Source: Pseudolabrys sp. Root1462 (GTDB lineage Bacteria; Pseudomonadota; Alphaproteobacteria; Rhizobiales; Xanthobacteraceae). Taken from it: a DNA stretch of 64,000 nt. The notes under the pieces were generated by a model, which did not search any database, was not told the DNA's origin, and saw nothing but the letters and a program-made list of their open reading frames with translations. Location: NCBI RefSeq assembly GCF_001426945.1, contig NZ_LMFS01000003.1, positions 219,108 through 283,107 of the forward strand, read 5' to 3'. How positions within the stretch are numbered: position 1 is the stretch's first letter; every line of letters starts with the position of its first letter. The translations under genes were made by a program, and so were the position numbers. Below are positions 38,175-47,757 of this stretch, piece after piece.

Positions 38175-38888
38175 ATGAACAGGGTGACCACAGCGAAGAT
38201 CGACCCCGGGTTGGCGCGGGCACACTGGAGCATGAGCCAGGCGCAAAGCGAGCGCGCCTTTCGCTCGGCGCGCCGGCACAGCCGGTGGGTACGGTGGCTC
38301 CGCGTCGGGATACCGATCGGGGTCGCCGTCGGTCTTCTGGTGGTCACGCTGATTACCTATTTCAATCCCGCCCGCATGCTGCAGGCGCTGCCGGTCAATC
38401 TGGACAAACTGGTCGTGTCCGGGACCAAGATCACCATGGAAAAGCCGCGCCTTAGCGGTTTCACCAAGGACCAGCGGCCATACGAATTCACCGCCGAAGC
38501 GGCGGCGCAGGATCTTAAAAAGCCGGACGTGGTGGAATTACAGAACATCAACGCCAAAGTTCAAATGGAAGACAAAGGCATAATGCGAATGACCGCGATC
38601 AGCGGCGTCTACGACACCAAGAAAGAATCACTCAAGCTCGAGCAGCAGATCCTTTTGTCGTCGGACAATGGTTACAAGGGCCGTCTGACCGAAGCGGTTG
38701 TCGATGTTCGCAGCGGCGACGTGGTCTCGGAGAAGCCGGTGGAACTCGAAATGTTGCAAGGCATCCTCAACGCCAACCGGATGAACATCACCAATTCCGG
38801 CGATGTCATTCGCTTCGAGAACGGCGTGAACATGACTGTGATGCTCAACGGCGAGCCGTTGCGTAAAGACAAGATACCGGCGCGATGA
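38175..38888 (+). CDS. lptC: LPS export protein LptC
   Basis: Inner-membrane protein of the Lpt transenvelope bridge, taking LPS from LptBFG and passing it to LptA. The 237-residue product has one N-terminal transmembrane helix (about 45-64, VGIPIGVAVGLLVVTLITYF) after a basic cytoplasmic tail, then a periplasmic beta-jellyroll. Its stop overlaps lptA (ATGA), confirming the operon lptC-lptA-lptB-rpoN-hpf-ptsN. Start ATG at 38175. Confidence 0.93.
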   Translation: MNRVTTAKIDPGLARAHWSMSQAQSERAFRSARRHSRWVRWLRVGIPIGVAVGLLVVTLITYFNPARMLQALPVNLDKLVVSGTKITMEKPRLSGFTKDQRPYEFTAEAAAQDLKKPDVVELQNINAKVQMEDKGIMRMTAISGVYDTKKESLKLEQQILLSSDNGYKGRLTEAVVDVRSGDVVSEKPVELEMLQGILNANRMNITNSGDVIRFENGVNMTVMLNGEPLRKDKIPAR

Positions 38889-39577
38889 AGTTGTTTGTCC
38901 GATCCATCATTTCCGTTGCGGCCTTGCTGGCGCTGGCTGTGGGTGCGCAGGCTCAGCCGAAAAATCAGCAGCAGCAGCAGCAGAACAAGGGCCCGCCCAA
39001 CGCGTTGCAAGGCTTCTCGCAGAATCGCGACGAGCCGGTGAACATCGAATCGAACACCCTTGAGGTGCGCGACAAGGACAAGGTCGCGACCTTCTCCGGC
39101 GACGTCCGAGTCAAGCAGGGCGACACCGCGATGCGCAGCCAGAAGCTCGTGGTGTTCTACGTGCAGGACGGCCAGGGTGGTGGCGCGGCGGAAACCGGCA
39201 AACCGATGCAAGCCGCGACGCCGGGACCCAACGGGTCGCAGAAGATCAAGCGCCTCGAGGCGCGGGGCGATGTCGTCGTGACGCAGAAGGATCAAACCGC
39301 GACCGGTGAGATCGGCGTTTTCGATATGCCGACGAACACCGTCACGCTCACCGGCAATGTCGTGATGACGCAGGGCAAGAACGTGCTGCGTGGCGAGAAA
39401 TTGGTCGTCGATCTGACCACCGGTGTCTCGCGTGTCGAATCGGGCAAGAATGGCAAAGGCCGGGTTCAGGGCCTCTTCCTGCCCAGCGGCGGCGGCCCCG
39501 GAGCGCCGGCAAGCGCGCCGCAGACCGCCCCACCACCCGCTCCCCGAGGGCCGTTGCAGCTGGGGCCGCGCAATTGA
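38885..39577 (+). CDS. lptA: LPS export protein LptA
   Basis: Periplasmic bridge protein carrying LPS to LptDE. The 230-residue product has an N-terminal hydrophobic signal segment (FVRSIISVAALLALAVGAQA), then a Gln-rich linker and a beta-jellyroll (ESNTLEVRDKDKVATFSGDV and MPTNTVTLTGNVVMTQGKNV are the repeated strands), and a Pro/Ala-rich tail. The lptC stop overlaps the start as ATGA. Confidence 0.93.
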   Translation: MKLFVRSIISVAALLALAVGAQAQPKNQQQQQQNKGPPNALQGFSQNRDEPVNIESNTLEVRDKDKVATFSGDVRVKQGDTAMRSQKLVVFYVQDGQGGGAAETGKPMQAATPGPNGSQKIKRLEARGDVVVTQKDQTATGEIGVFDMPTNTVTLTGNVVMTQGKNVLRGEKLVVDLTTGVSRVESGKNGKGRVQGLFLPSGGGPGAPASAPQTAPPPAPRGPLQLGPRN

Positions 39578-39707
39578 CGCAGCCTAAAACCAGACCCTCG
39601 GTCATGAAGCCCGCCTGCGCCGGGAATCAGCTAGGGTTCCCGGGGCGGATTCGCCTCCCGACCGAGGCCATCCGGCTCCGTCACGTCACATACCGCGGGG
39701 TTTGCGG

Positions 39708-40634
<927 letters not shown>

Positions 40635-40805
40635 CGCGCACAGCGGCCCGCTTCGCCTTGGGCCGCAGCGACCTGGCGAACAAGCCGGTCCGGTAGCCTA
40701 AAATTTGTGCATACCGCAGTGCGGAATCCCGGCTTTCCCCGGGCACAGAAGTCGTATACGGTGGAAAGCAAGAATCGGACCAGTTTCCGCCGGGAAACCC
40801 CATAA

Positions 40806-42350
40806 ATGGCGCTGTCTCAACGTCTAGAGTTTCGCCAGACCCAAGCGCTGGTGATGACGCCGCAGCTGATGCAAGCCATCAAGCTGCTGCAGCTCTCCAG
40901 TCTCGATCTGGCGGCCTATGTCGAGACCGAACTCGAAAAGAATCCGCTGCTCGAGCGCGGCGCCGATGACGGCGCGTCCGGCGATGCCGACGCCGAGCGC
41001 TCCACCGCCAGCAATGCCGAGATCGATGGCGAAGCCGGCGCGGGCGACGACGGCGCGCAGGACTGGATCGGCGCCGACATGGAAACCAGCCGCTCCTCGA
41101 TGGAGCAGGGCCTCGGCACCGAACTCGAAAACGTCTTCCCCGACGATGGCGCCGCGAAGTCCGCGCCGGCCGAGGCGCCGCCCCCGGCCTATTCGGAATG
41201 GTCGGGCTCGGGCTCGGGCGGCGCCGACGGCGACTACAATCTCGAAGCCTTCGTTTCCGCCGAGACCACGCTGGCGGAGCATCTTTCCGAGCAGATGGTG
41301 CTGGCCCTCGGCGATCAGAAGCAGCGCATGATCGCGCAATACCTGATCGATATGGTGGACGACACCGGCTATCTGACCGGCGATCTTGAATCGGTGGCCG
41401 AGAAGCTCGGCTGCTCGCTGGCCGATGTCGAAACGGTGCTCGCGGTCCTGCAGACGCTCGATCCTCCCGGCGTCTGCGCCCGCAACCTCACCGAATGTCT
41501 GGCGCTGCAACTGAAGGAACGCGATCGCTTCGACCCGGCGATGCAGGCGCTCGTCGCCAATCTGCCGCTGCTCGCCAAGCGCGATCTCGCCGCGCTGCGC
41601 CGGATCTGCGGAGTCGATGACGAAGACCTCGTCGACATGATCGCCGAAATCCGGAATCTCAATCCGAAGCCCGGCCTGGCGTTCGGTTCGACGCTGGTGC
41701 AGCCGATCGTGCCCGACGTCTTCGTGCGCGCCGCGCCGGATGGCACGTGGCAAGTCGAACTCAATTCCGACACGCTGCCGAAGGTGCTGATCAGCCAGAA
41801 ATATCACACGCAGGTGTCGAAGAACGCGCGCAGCGACAAGGACAAAACCTATCTCGCCGATTGCCTGCAAACCGCGACCTGGCTGGTGCGCGCGCTCGAT
41901 CAACGCGCCAAGACGATCCTCAAAGTGTCGAGCGAGATCGTGCGTCAGCAGGACGGCTTCTTCGCCAAGGGCGTCCAGCATCTGCGGCCGCTCAATCTGA
42001 AGACGGTCGCCGATGCGATCGGCATGCACGAGTCGACCGTGTCGCGCGTCACCGCCAACAAATACATGGCGACGCCGCGTGGCATATTCGAACTGAAGTA
42101 TTTCTTCACGTCGTCGATCGCATCGGCCGATGGCGGTGAAGCGCATTCCGCGGAAGCGGTGCGTCATCGCATTCGTTCGCTGATTGATGCAGAATGTCCC
42201 AGCGACGTTTTGTCCGACGACACGATCGTCGACAAATTGCGCAGCGCGGGAATCGATATTGCACGGCGCACGGTCGCCAAGTACCGGGAAGCAATGCGGA
42301 TTCCTTCGTCGGTGCAGCGGCGGCGCGAAAAGCTGGCGGCCAATGCCTGA
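40806..42350 (+). CDS. rpoN: RNA polymerase sigma-54 factor
   Basis: Alternative sigma factor for nitrogen and other regulons, needing enhancer-binding ATPases. The 514-residue product has the Gln/Leu-rich region I (LEFRQTQALVMTPQLM at about 5-20), an acidic region II (about 55-125) and the C-terminal DNA-binding domain with the RpoN box ARRTVAKYREAMRIPSS. Length is normal for alphaproteobacteria. Upstream lies lptB and downstream hpf and ptsN, the classic rpoN neighbourhood. Confidence 0.97.
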   Translation: MALSQRLEFRQTQALVMTPQLMQAIKLLQLSSLDLAAYVETELEKNPLLERGADDGASGDADAERSTASNAEIDGEAGAGDDGAQDWIGADMETSRSSMEQGLGTELENVFPDDGAAKSAPAEAPPPAYSEWSGSGSGGADGDYNLEAFVSAETTLAEHLSEQMVLALGDQKQRMIAQYLIDMVDDTGYLTGDLESVAEKLGCSLADVETVLAVLQTLDPPGVCARNLTECLALQLKERDRFDPAMQALVANLPLLAKRDLAALRRICGVDDEDLVDMIAEIRNLNPKPGLAFGSTLVQPIVPDVFVRAAPDGTWQVELNSDTLPKVLISQKYHTQVSKNARSDKDKTYLADCLQTATWLVRALDQRAKTILKVSSEIVRQQDGFFAKGVQHLRPLNLKTVADAIGMHESTVSRVTANKYMATPRGIFELKYFFTSSIASADGGEAHSAEAVRHRIRSLIDAECPSDVLSDDTIVDKLRSAGIDIARRTVAKYREAMRIPSSVQRRREKLAANA

Positions 42351-42472
42351 TTGCGGCCGAACGGCAGCGCGCAAGGGGAATGGTTAAGTGGAATTACGCA
42401 CCCAGCATGGCGCGATCAGGCATTGACCTGGGGAACGATTTCCACATGATATGATTGATTGCTGGGGGATAA

Positions 42473-42492
42473 ACGGCGCCGCCAGGCGCCGT
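42473..42492 (+). promoter_or_regulatory. Hairpin in the rpoN-hpf gap
   Basis: Perfect 8-bp stem ACGGCGCC / GGCGCCGT with a GCCA loop, 28 nt before hpf. It may end rpoN transcription or structure the hpf leader; no T-run follows. I see no clear sigma-54 promoter (TGGCAC-N5-TTGCA) here. Confidence 0.45.
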
Positions 42493-42519
42493 CCGACAGA
42501 CTGACAAGGAGGCTGCCAA

Positions 42520-42831
42520 ATGCCTTTACGCGTCTCGGGGAAAAACATCAGCATCGGCGCTTCGCTGCAACAGCGCATAACGGACCGGGTTGAAGAAGCG
42601 GCGTCGAAATACTTTCGCGGCGGCTATTCAGGGCACGCGACCATCGGCCGGGACGGTTTTGGATTTCGCACCGAATGCGTGCTGCATCTCGACTCGGGCA
42701 CGTTGCTCGAAGCGCAAGGATCGGCGACCGACGCCTACGACAGCGCGGATGAAGCGGCCACCAATATCGAGAAAAGATTGCGTCGCTATAAGCGCCGGCG
42801 CAAGGACAATCAGGCCCGTCGCGGCGGATGA
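42520..42831 (+). CDS. hpf: Ribosome hibernation promoting factor, short form
   Basis: Binds the 30S subunit to inactivate ribosomes in slow growth. The 103-residue product is just the N-terminal S30AE domain (LRVSGKNISIGASLQQ and RLRRYKRRRKDN at its end). The long C-terminal dimerisation domain found in most alphaproteobacterial HPFs is absent: a TGA follows directly and the next 130 nt to ptsN contain no coding remnant. Start ATG at 42520 with AAGGAGG upstream. This resembles the short HPF of gammaproteobacteria, which needs a partner (RMF) for 100S dimers; none is visible here. Confidence 0.9.
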   Translation: MPLRVSGKNISIGASLQQRITDRVEEAASKYFRGGYSGHATIGRDGFGFRTECVLHLDSGTLLEAQGSATDAYDSADEAATNIEKRLRRYKRRRKDNQARRGG

Positions 42832-42839
42832 ATGGGCAG

Positions 42840-42864
42840 TTGCTGCAATAAAATGCAGCAATTT
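42840..42864 (+). terminator. Hairpin after hpf
   Basis: Stem TTGCTGCA / TGCAGCAA (8 bp) with an ATAAAA loop and TTT following. It would separate hpf from ptsN. Confidence 0.6.
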
Positions 42865-42963
42865 CCGCCCTTTAGGACCCATTGACGGCGCCTTGGACCG
42901 TCCCTATGGTCCGCGGCCTTCACCCCTCAAACAACCGCCCGCCGCCATTTCCGTTACCCGGAC

Positions 42964-43431
42964 ATGCCCATGACGCTTACCGATCTCATTGCGCCAGCCG
43001 CGATCATTCCGGCGCTGAAGGTCAACGGCAAGAAGCAGGCGCTTCAGGAACTTGCCGCGCGCGCCGCCGAACTCACCGGGCAAAGCGAGCGCGCGATTCT
43101 CGAAATCCTGCTGCAGCGTGAAAAGCTCGGCTCGACAGCCGTCGGCAACGGCATCGCCATTCCGCACGGAAAGCTGCCGAAGCTCGGCCGTCTGTTCGGA
43201 TTGTTTGCGCGGCTCGAGCGGCCGATCGACTTCGAGGCTCTCGATTCCCAGCCGGTCGATCTGATCTTCCTGCTGCTTGCACCGGAAGCTGCCGGCGCCG
43301 ATCACCTGAAAGCACTGGCGCGCGTGGCGCGGATGCTGCGCGATCCGGAAGTGGCGCGCAAGCTGCGCGAATCCAGCGATACGGACGCGCTCTACGCCGT
43401 ACTGGCGATGCCGCAAAGCAGCGCGGCGTAG
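42964..43431 (+). CDS. ptsN: PTS nitrogen regulatory IIA protein (EIIA-Ntr)
   Basis: Receives phosphate through the nitrogen PTS and controls potassium and nitrogen physiology. The 155-residue product contains the phosphorylated His in GIAIPHGKLPKLGR (about residue 67) and ends LYAVLAMPQSSAA. A second in-frame ATG two codons in (MTLTDL) is an equally good start. Adjacent rpoN is the usual context. Confidence 0.95.
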   Translation: MPMTLTDLIAPAAIIPALKVNGKKQALQELAARAAELTGQSERAILEILLQREKLGSTAVGNGIAIPHGKLPKLGRLFGLFARLERPIDFEALDSQPVDLIFLLLAPEAAGADHLKALARVARMLRDPEVARKLRESSDTDALYAVLAMPQSSAA

Positions 43432-43496
43432 CTCTTCCCTCGCCCCGCGAAGCGGGGAGAGGGTGGCCCGCACGTCGTGCGGGCCGGGTGAGGGGC
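43432..43496. repeat. Two-hairpin repeat, left copy beside DUF559 gene
   Basis: CCCCGC-GAA-GCGGGG (43443-43457), then GGCCCGCAC-GTC-GTGCGGGCC (43465-43485), then GGGTGAGGGGC. The element ends 8 nt before the GTG start of the DUF559 gene and supplies its likely Shine-Dalgarno (GAGGGG). Confidence 0.85.
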
Positions 43497-43503
43497 GGTT
43501 TTC

Positions 43504-43848
43504 GTGCGTGGACCGGAGCCTCAGAAAGTCGCGGTTAAAAGGCGCCTGCGTCGTCACTCGACAGACGCAGAAATGGTGCTTTGGCTTTCACTCAGAGATC
43601 GTCGGCTGGCCGGCTTCAAATTTGTCCGCCAGGAAGCCATCGACTCGTTTGTCGTGGACTTCGCCTGCCGCGATAGACGCCTTATCGTCGAAGTCGACGG
43701 CGGTCAGCACGCCGACAATCCAAAAGATGTGCTGCGCGATCGGCGATTAGCCGAAGCCGGATATCGCATCCTGCGCTTCTGGAACAATGATGTCTTGGCG
43801 AACAAGAACGGCGTCCTTGAAACGATTTTGGACGCGCTCAGCAAATAG
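43504..43848 (+). CDS. DUF559 / Vsr-like PD-(D/E)xK nuclease-like protein
   Basis: A 114-residue protein of the DUF559 family, related to the very-short-patch-repair endonuclease fold. The putative metal-binding core is FVVDFACRDRRLIVEVDGGQH (read as VDFACRD, then EVDGGQH), with a C-terminal segment GYRILRFWNNDVLAN shared by the family. Length is complete. Starts with GTG at 43504; GAGGGG (43490-43495) from the flanking repeat gives the SD at 8-nt spacing. Enclosed by inverted repeats and flanked by ptsN and DUF1150 genes, so it looks like a recent insertion. Activity is unproven. Confidence 0.82.
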   Translation: MRGPEPQKVAVKRRLRRHSTDAEMVLWLSLRDRRLAGFKFVRQEAIDSFVVDFACRDRRLIVEVDGGQHADNPKDVLRDRRLAEAGYRILRFWNNDVLANKNGVLETILDALSK

Positions 43849-43869
43849 ACTTGTCAGCAAACAGAGTTG

Positions 43870-43927
43870 CCCCTCACCCGGCTTGCTGCGCAAGCCACCC
43901 TCTCCCCGTGAACGGGGAGAGGGAAAG
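43870..43927. repeat. Two-hairpin repeat, right inverted copy
   Basis: Reverse complement reads CTCCCCG-TTCA-CGGGGAG, then CTTGC-GCA-GCAAG, then CGGGTGAGGGGC followed by AACTC. It is the inverted partner of the left copy, with its own terminal sequence differing from the left one. Confidence 0.85.
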
Positions 43928-43943
43928 AGGAGCGAAGGGCCGA

Positions 43944-44222
43944 TCAGTGTACGCTGACGGCTTCGAGCTCATTGCTCCAGGCGCTGGCCAGCGCCGATTC
44001 GCGGGTGTCGGTCAGCATGATCGGCGTGCCGTCCGCGGCGTGCAGAGCAAACAACGTCAATCCGGGCGCGATCTGCGGCGCCTGCGGGAACATGTTGGCG
44101 ACGTCTTCCGAGCGGATCGGTCTGACATACGCCAGACGCCCGTCGCCCAGATGCGCCAGCGCATCCTGCGTGATTACCGGATTAGCCGTGTCATTCATGC
44201 CAGTCTGCTTGAATTCAGTCAT
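43944..44222 (-). CDS. DUF1150 family protein
   Basis: A 92-residue cytoplasmic protein of the DUF1150 family, confined largely to rhizobia and relatives. The conserved part is LAYVRPIRSEDVANMFPQAPQIAPGLTLFALHAADGTPI. No enzymatic motif. It is downstream of hsp20 on the same strand and usually found beside it, suggesting a stress-related role, but none is proven. ATG at 44222 fits; a longer upstream frame is not homologous. Confidence 0.88.
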   Translation of the reverse strand: MTEFKQTGMNDTANPVITQDALAHLGDGRLAYVRPIRSEDVANMFPQAPQIAPGLTLFALHAADGTPIMLTDTRESALASAWSNELEAVSVH

Positions 44223-44316
44223 GGCCCTCGATCCTTTCCTTAGAACGCTCAACGCGGTCGAGTCCTTTTTCGTTGCTTCAAAGTTCCGTCATTCTGTCGC
44301 CCGGCTTCAGGCGACC

Positions 44317-44742
44317 CTATTCCAGGTCGTTGATGGCGATCGATCGCACGATCCGTTCCGGCTGGGGCCGGACTAGGTCGACCGACAGCAACCCGTGCTT
44401 CAGGTCGGCCCCCATCACCTCCATGCCGTCGGCCAGCACGAAGGTGCGCTGGAATTGGCGCGCGGCGATGCCGCGGTGAAGGTAATGCCGGGTCTTGTCG
44501 TCCTGCTGCCGCCCGCGGATCACGAGCTGGTTCTCCTCGACGGATACGTCGAGTTGATCCCGCGTGAAGCCGGCAAGCGCCAGCGTGATGCGCAAGCGCT
44601 CCGGCTTGTCGTCATCGCGGGGCAGCCGCTCGATGTTGTAGGGCGGATAGCCATCGGCCCCCTTGGCGACACGATCGAGCACACGCTCGATTTCGTCGAA
44701 CCCAAGCAGGAACGGGCTGGATAGTGACGGCACTCGTGACAT
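44317..44742 (-). CDS. Small heat-shock protein, Hsp20 family
   Basis: An ATP-independent holdase that binds unfolding proteins. The 141-residue product has the alpha-crystallin domain (about 35-130: RLRITLALAGFTRDQLDVSVEE and ELKHGLLSVDLVRP-like DLKHGLLSVDLVRP near the end). ATG at 44742. The leader has an RpoH-like promoter at 44863-44894 and a hairpin that masks its Shine-Dalgarno, pointing to heat control at both transcription and translation. DUF1150 follows in the same operon. Confidence 0.93.
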   Translation of the reverse strand: MSRVPSLSSPFLLGFDEIERVLDRVAKGADGYPPYNIERLPRDDDKPERLRITLALAGFTRDQLDVSVEENQLVIRGRQQDDKTRHYLHRGIAARQFQRTFVLADGMEVMGADLKHGLLSVDLVRPQPERIVRSIAINDLE

Positions 44743-44747
44743 AGTCC

Positions 44748-44774
44748 CAAAGTCCTCGCTGTGAAGCGACTTTG
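44748..44774 (-). promoter_or_regulatory. SD-sequestering hairpin, possible RNA thermometer
   Basis: On the minus strand CAAAGT-CGCT pairs with AGCG and, after a bulged AGG, with ACTTTG, burying the GAGGA Shine-Dalgarno of hsp20 in an imperfect stem. This is the logic of ROSE-type thermometers described for rhizobial small heat-shock genes. A second hairpin (CCGGCTTCGAAGCCGG, 44823-44838) precedes it. Confidence 0.5.
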
Positions 44775-44862
44775 TTGAGGCCCCTTGCGGGCACCCCTCC
44801 CGGACCTGGGAACCCCCCGGATCCGGCTTCGAAGCCGGTCGGCGACTGCCGCCCGGCTGTCG

Positions 44863-44894
44863 TTAATATGGGCAGGGCCGGTTAAAGGTTCAAG
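44863..44894 (-). promoter_or_regulatory. Putative RpoH promoter of hsp20
   Basis: CTTG (44894-44891), 18-bp spacer, then CCCATATTAA (44872-44863) on the minus strand. It differs from the alphaproteobacterial consensus in two positions but fits the heat-shock pattern. The leader would be about 115 nt. Confidence 0.55.
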
Positions 44895-45441
44895 AACAAG
44901 ACATTTTCCGGCCGAATCCGCGTTTTTCCGCGATCGGGATGCCGCGTGAGGGGTCAATCGGGCGCAAACGCCGCCCACGGCGCGCCTCGTCCTCCGCGCC
45001 CAGCGCCACGCCGGTCGAGACGCCTCCGTCAAATCGGCCCCGGCCCGGATGCTCCAGGTCACTTTGCGACCGGAAAGATCACCGTCCGCGCCCCCACCCA
45101 CTGGCGCGAGGCGGTGCACGCCGTCGTCCCGCGGCGGCTCTGCAACGGCTTCGTCCGGCTTGCCGGGATCGCCCGAGCGCAGTCCTCGCGTCGCGCCGAT
45201 TGTTTATTAAATCAGCGGCTTGTTTGTTTATTCGACTTGTTTGTTTGTAATTCCGCGACGACGGCGCGCCGCGATTAACGCTGCGGTTTAACGATTATTC
45301 GTTAAATACCGCCGGCGAAACGCGCGAAATTAATCACGCCTGTTTGCCTTGTTTGGCTAAAATTTTCCTAACATCCGCGCGGTTGCGTTTTCCAAAGCTA
45401 AGATCGCTTCGTTCGACCGAACCCGTCAGCGGAGCGTACCC
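44895..45441. other. Intergenic region before the SleB-like gene
   Basis: 547 nt without a convincing gene. The right half is AT-rich. Two direct repeats of CTTGTTTGTTT (45219-45230 and 45236-45247) and a perfect inverted repeat at 45287-45306 are present; promoters probably lie here. Confidence 0.6.
45287..45306 (+). promoter_or_regulatory. Perfect inverted repeat upstream of SleB-like gene
   Basis: TTTAACGA-TTAT-TCGTTAAA, a 20-bp perfect palindrome about 135 bp before the gene, in an AT-rich region with several TTAA motifs. Regulator unknown; spacing does not match the CtrA consensus (TTAA-N7-TTAA). Confidence 0.45.
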
Positions 45442-46773
45442 GTGTTAGCCCGTAGCATCGACCCCGAAGCTTTCGGCCCGACCTTCGACGAAAAAATCTT
45501 CGTCGTTGGCAAGCGGATCTGCATCGTATCCGCCATCGCCGCCGTCTCCATCGCCGCGCTCGATCTCGTCAATGCGAGCGCCGTGACCACCGTCGCCGCC
45601 GCGTTGCGCGAGGGCCGGATGCACTACGACGAATTGCCGAACCGGTTGCTCGCCGGCATCCACGACATCTCGATCTATCCGGATCGCAGCACGGTGGTGG
45701 TCGCTATTCCGCGCGACAGCATCGCGAGCCTGCCGAAGGTCGCTTCGCTGTCGCGTCCGGCGGCGACGCTTTACGAACCGGCAAAGCCGGCGCCAGCCGT
45801 CGCGCAGTCGGCGGCGGCGTTGCCCCCGGCGCTGCCCAAGCGTGAGGAGTCGAAGCTGGCGGTGGCCAGACCGGCGCCGAGCCCGGCGACCAAGCCGACC
45901 GCTCAGTTGATCAAGAACAATCCGATCGTCGCCGAACTGGCGGCCGCGCGCCACGGGGATGCGGTCGAGATGGCCATGCTGCCGCCGGCCGACAGCCAGC
46001 GCCCCGGGGTGTTCGCGCTGGCATCCCTGCCGGTGTCGATGGACATCACGCCGACGCCGGCGGTGGCGAAGGAGGCCCGGACAGTGTCGGCGGCTGCAGC
46101 GGCGGTGCCGCCTGTGACCGACGCGCACGCGGCGCCGGTGCAACTTGCCAGCCTCGACGTCGGCTCGCTGCCGTCGTCCGTCGCCGCATCACCTGCGGCG
46201 TTGCAGATCACGCTGCCGCCGCTCAGCATGGTGCCGATGCCGATCCCGGCGCCGGGCGTGCCGCCGCCGTCGCCGGCGCAGCGGCTCAAGCTCGAGGGCA
46301 AGGACTACGCCAAGGCCGAGCGCTGCCTCGCCAATGCGATCTACTGGGAAGCGCGCAGCGAACCGGTGCGCGGCCAGATGGCCGTGGCGCAGGTGGTGAT
46401 GAACCGGGTGTTCTCCGGATTTTATCCGAGCGATGTCTGCGGCGTCGTGTACCAGAACGCCAATCGTCATCTCGCCTGCCAATTCACCTTCGCCTGCGAC
46501 GGCAAGCGCAAGGTGATCACCGAGCGCGGCCACTGGGCGCGGGCCAACCGCATCGCCAAGCAGACGCTCGACGGCCAGATCTACGTGCCGGAGGTCGCCA
46601 AATCGACGCACTATCACGCCTCCTACGTGCACCCGAACTGGGTGCGCGAGATGCGCAAGATGGTGCGCTACGGCCTGCACAGCTTCTACCGGCCCTACGC
46701 CTGGGGCAATGGCGCCGAAGAGCCGGTCTGGGGCAAGACGGCGATGGCCAAGGTCGAGACGAAGAAGAAGTAG
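45442..46773 (+). CDS. SleB-type cell-wall hydrolase
   Basis: A 443-residue envelope protein. Residues about 25-45 form a transmembrane or signal segment (ICIVSAIAAVSIAALDLVNA), followed by a long Ala/Pro-rich low-complexity region (about 100-285), then a C-terminal hydrolase_2 (SleB) domain whose catalytic Glu is in ANAIYWEARSEPVRGQ, with AVAQVVMNRVFSGFYP and the conserved HYHASYVHPNW. SleB enzymes cleave the glycan strand of peptidoglycan. Starts with GTG at 45442. Role in sporulation is not implied here; it is probably a growth or division hydrolase. Confidence 0.88.
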   Translation: MLARSIDPEAFGPTFDEKIFVVGKRICIVSAIAAVSIAALDLVNASAVTTVAAALREGRMHYDELPNRLLAGIHDISIYPDRSTVVVAIPRDSIASLPKVASLSRPAATLYEPAKPAPAVAQSAAALPPALPKREESKLAVARPAPSPATKPTAQLIKNNPIVAELAAARHGDAVEMAMLPPADSQRPGVFALASLPVSMDITPTPAVAKEARTVSAAAAAVPPVTDAHAAPVQLASLDVGSLPSSVAASPAALQITLPPLSMVPMPIPAPGVPPPSPAQRLKLEGKDYAKAERCLANAIYWEARSEPVRGQMAVAQVVMNRVFSGFYPSDVCGVVYQNANRHLACQFTFACDGKRKVITERGHWARANRIAKQTLDGQIYVPEVAKSTHYHASYVHPNWVREMRKMVRYGLHSFYRPYAWGNGAEEPVWGKTAMAKVETKKK

Positions 46774-46785
46774 CCGAGCGCTTTT

Positions 46786-47753
<968 letters not shown>

Positions 47754-47757
<4 letters not shown>

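Larger units (their letters stand above)
43432..43927 (+). mobile_element. Possible mobile unit: inverted repeats enclosing a DUF559 gene
   Basis: Two inverted copies of a two-hairpin repeat (43432-43496 and 43870-43927) enclose one gene of the DUF559 family. Flanking bases inside each copy match those of a gene-less inverted pair at 25496-25633. No transposase is present; mobility is inferred from structure alone. Confidence 0.5.

Noticed and set aside
42351-42519. Sigma-54 promoter in front of hpf
   Set aside because: No TGGCAC-N5-TTGCA match; only weak GC elements.
42832-42963. Frameshifted remnant of the HPF C-terminal domain
   Set aside because: Reading the next 130 nt in all frames shows no similarity to the C-terminal domain, so the gene is short by design or by complete loss.
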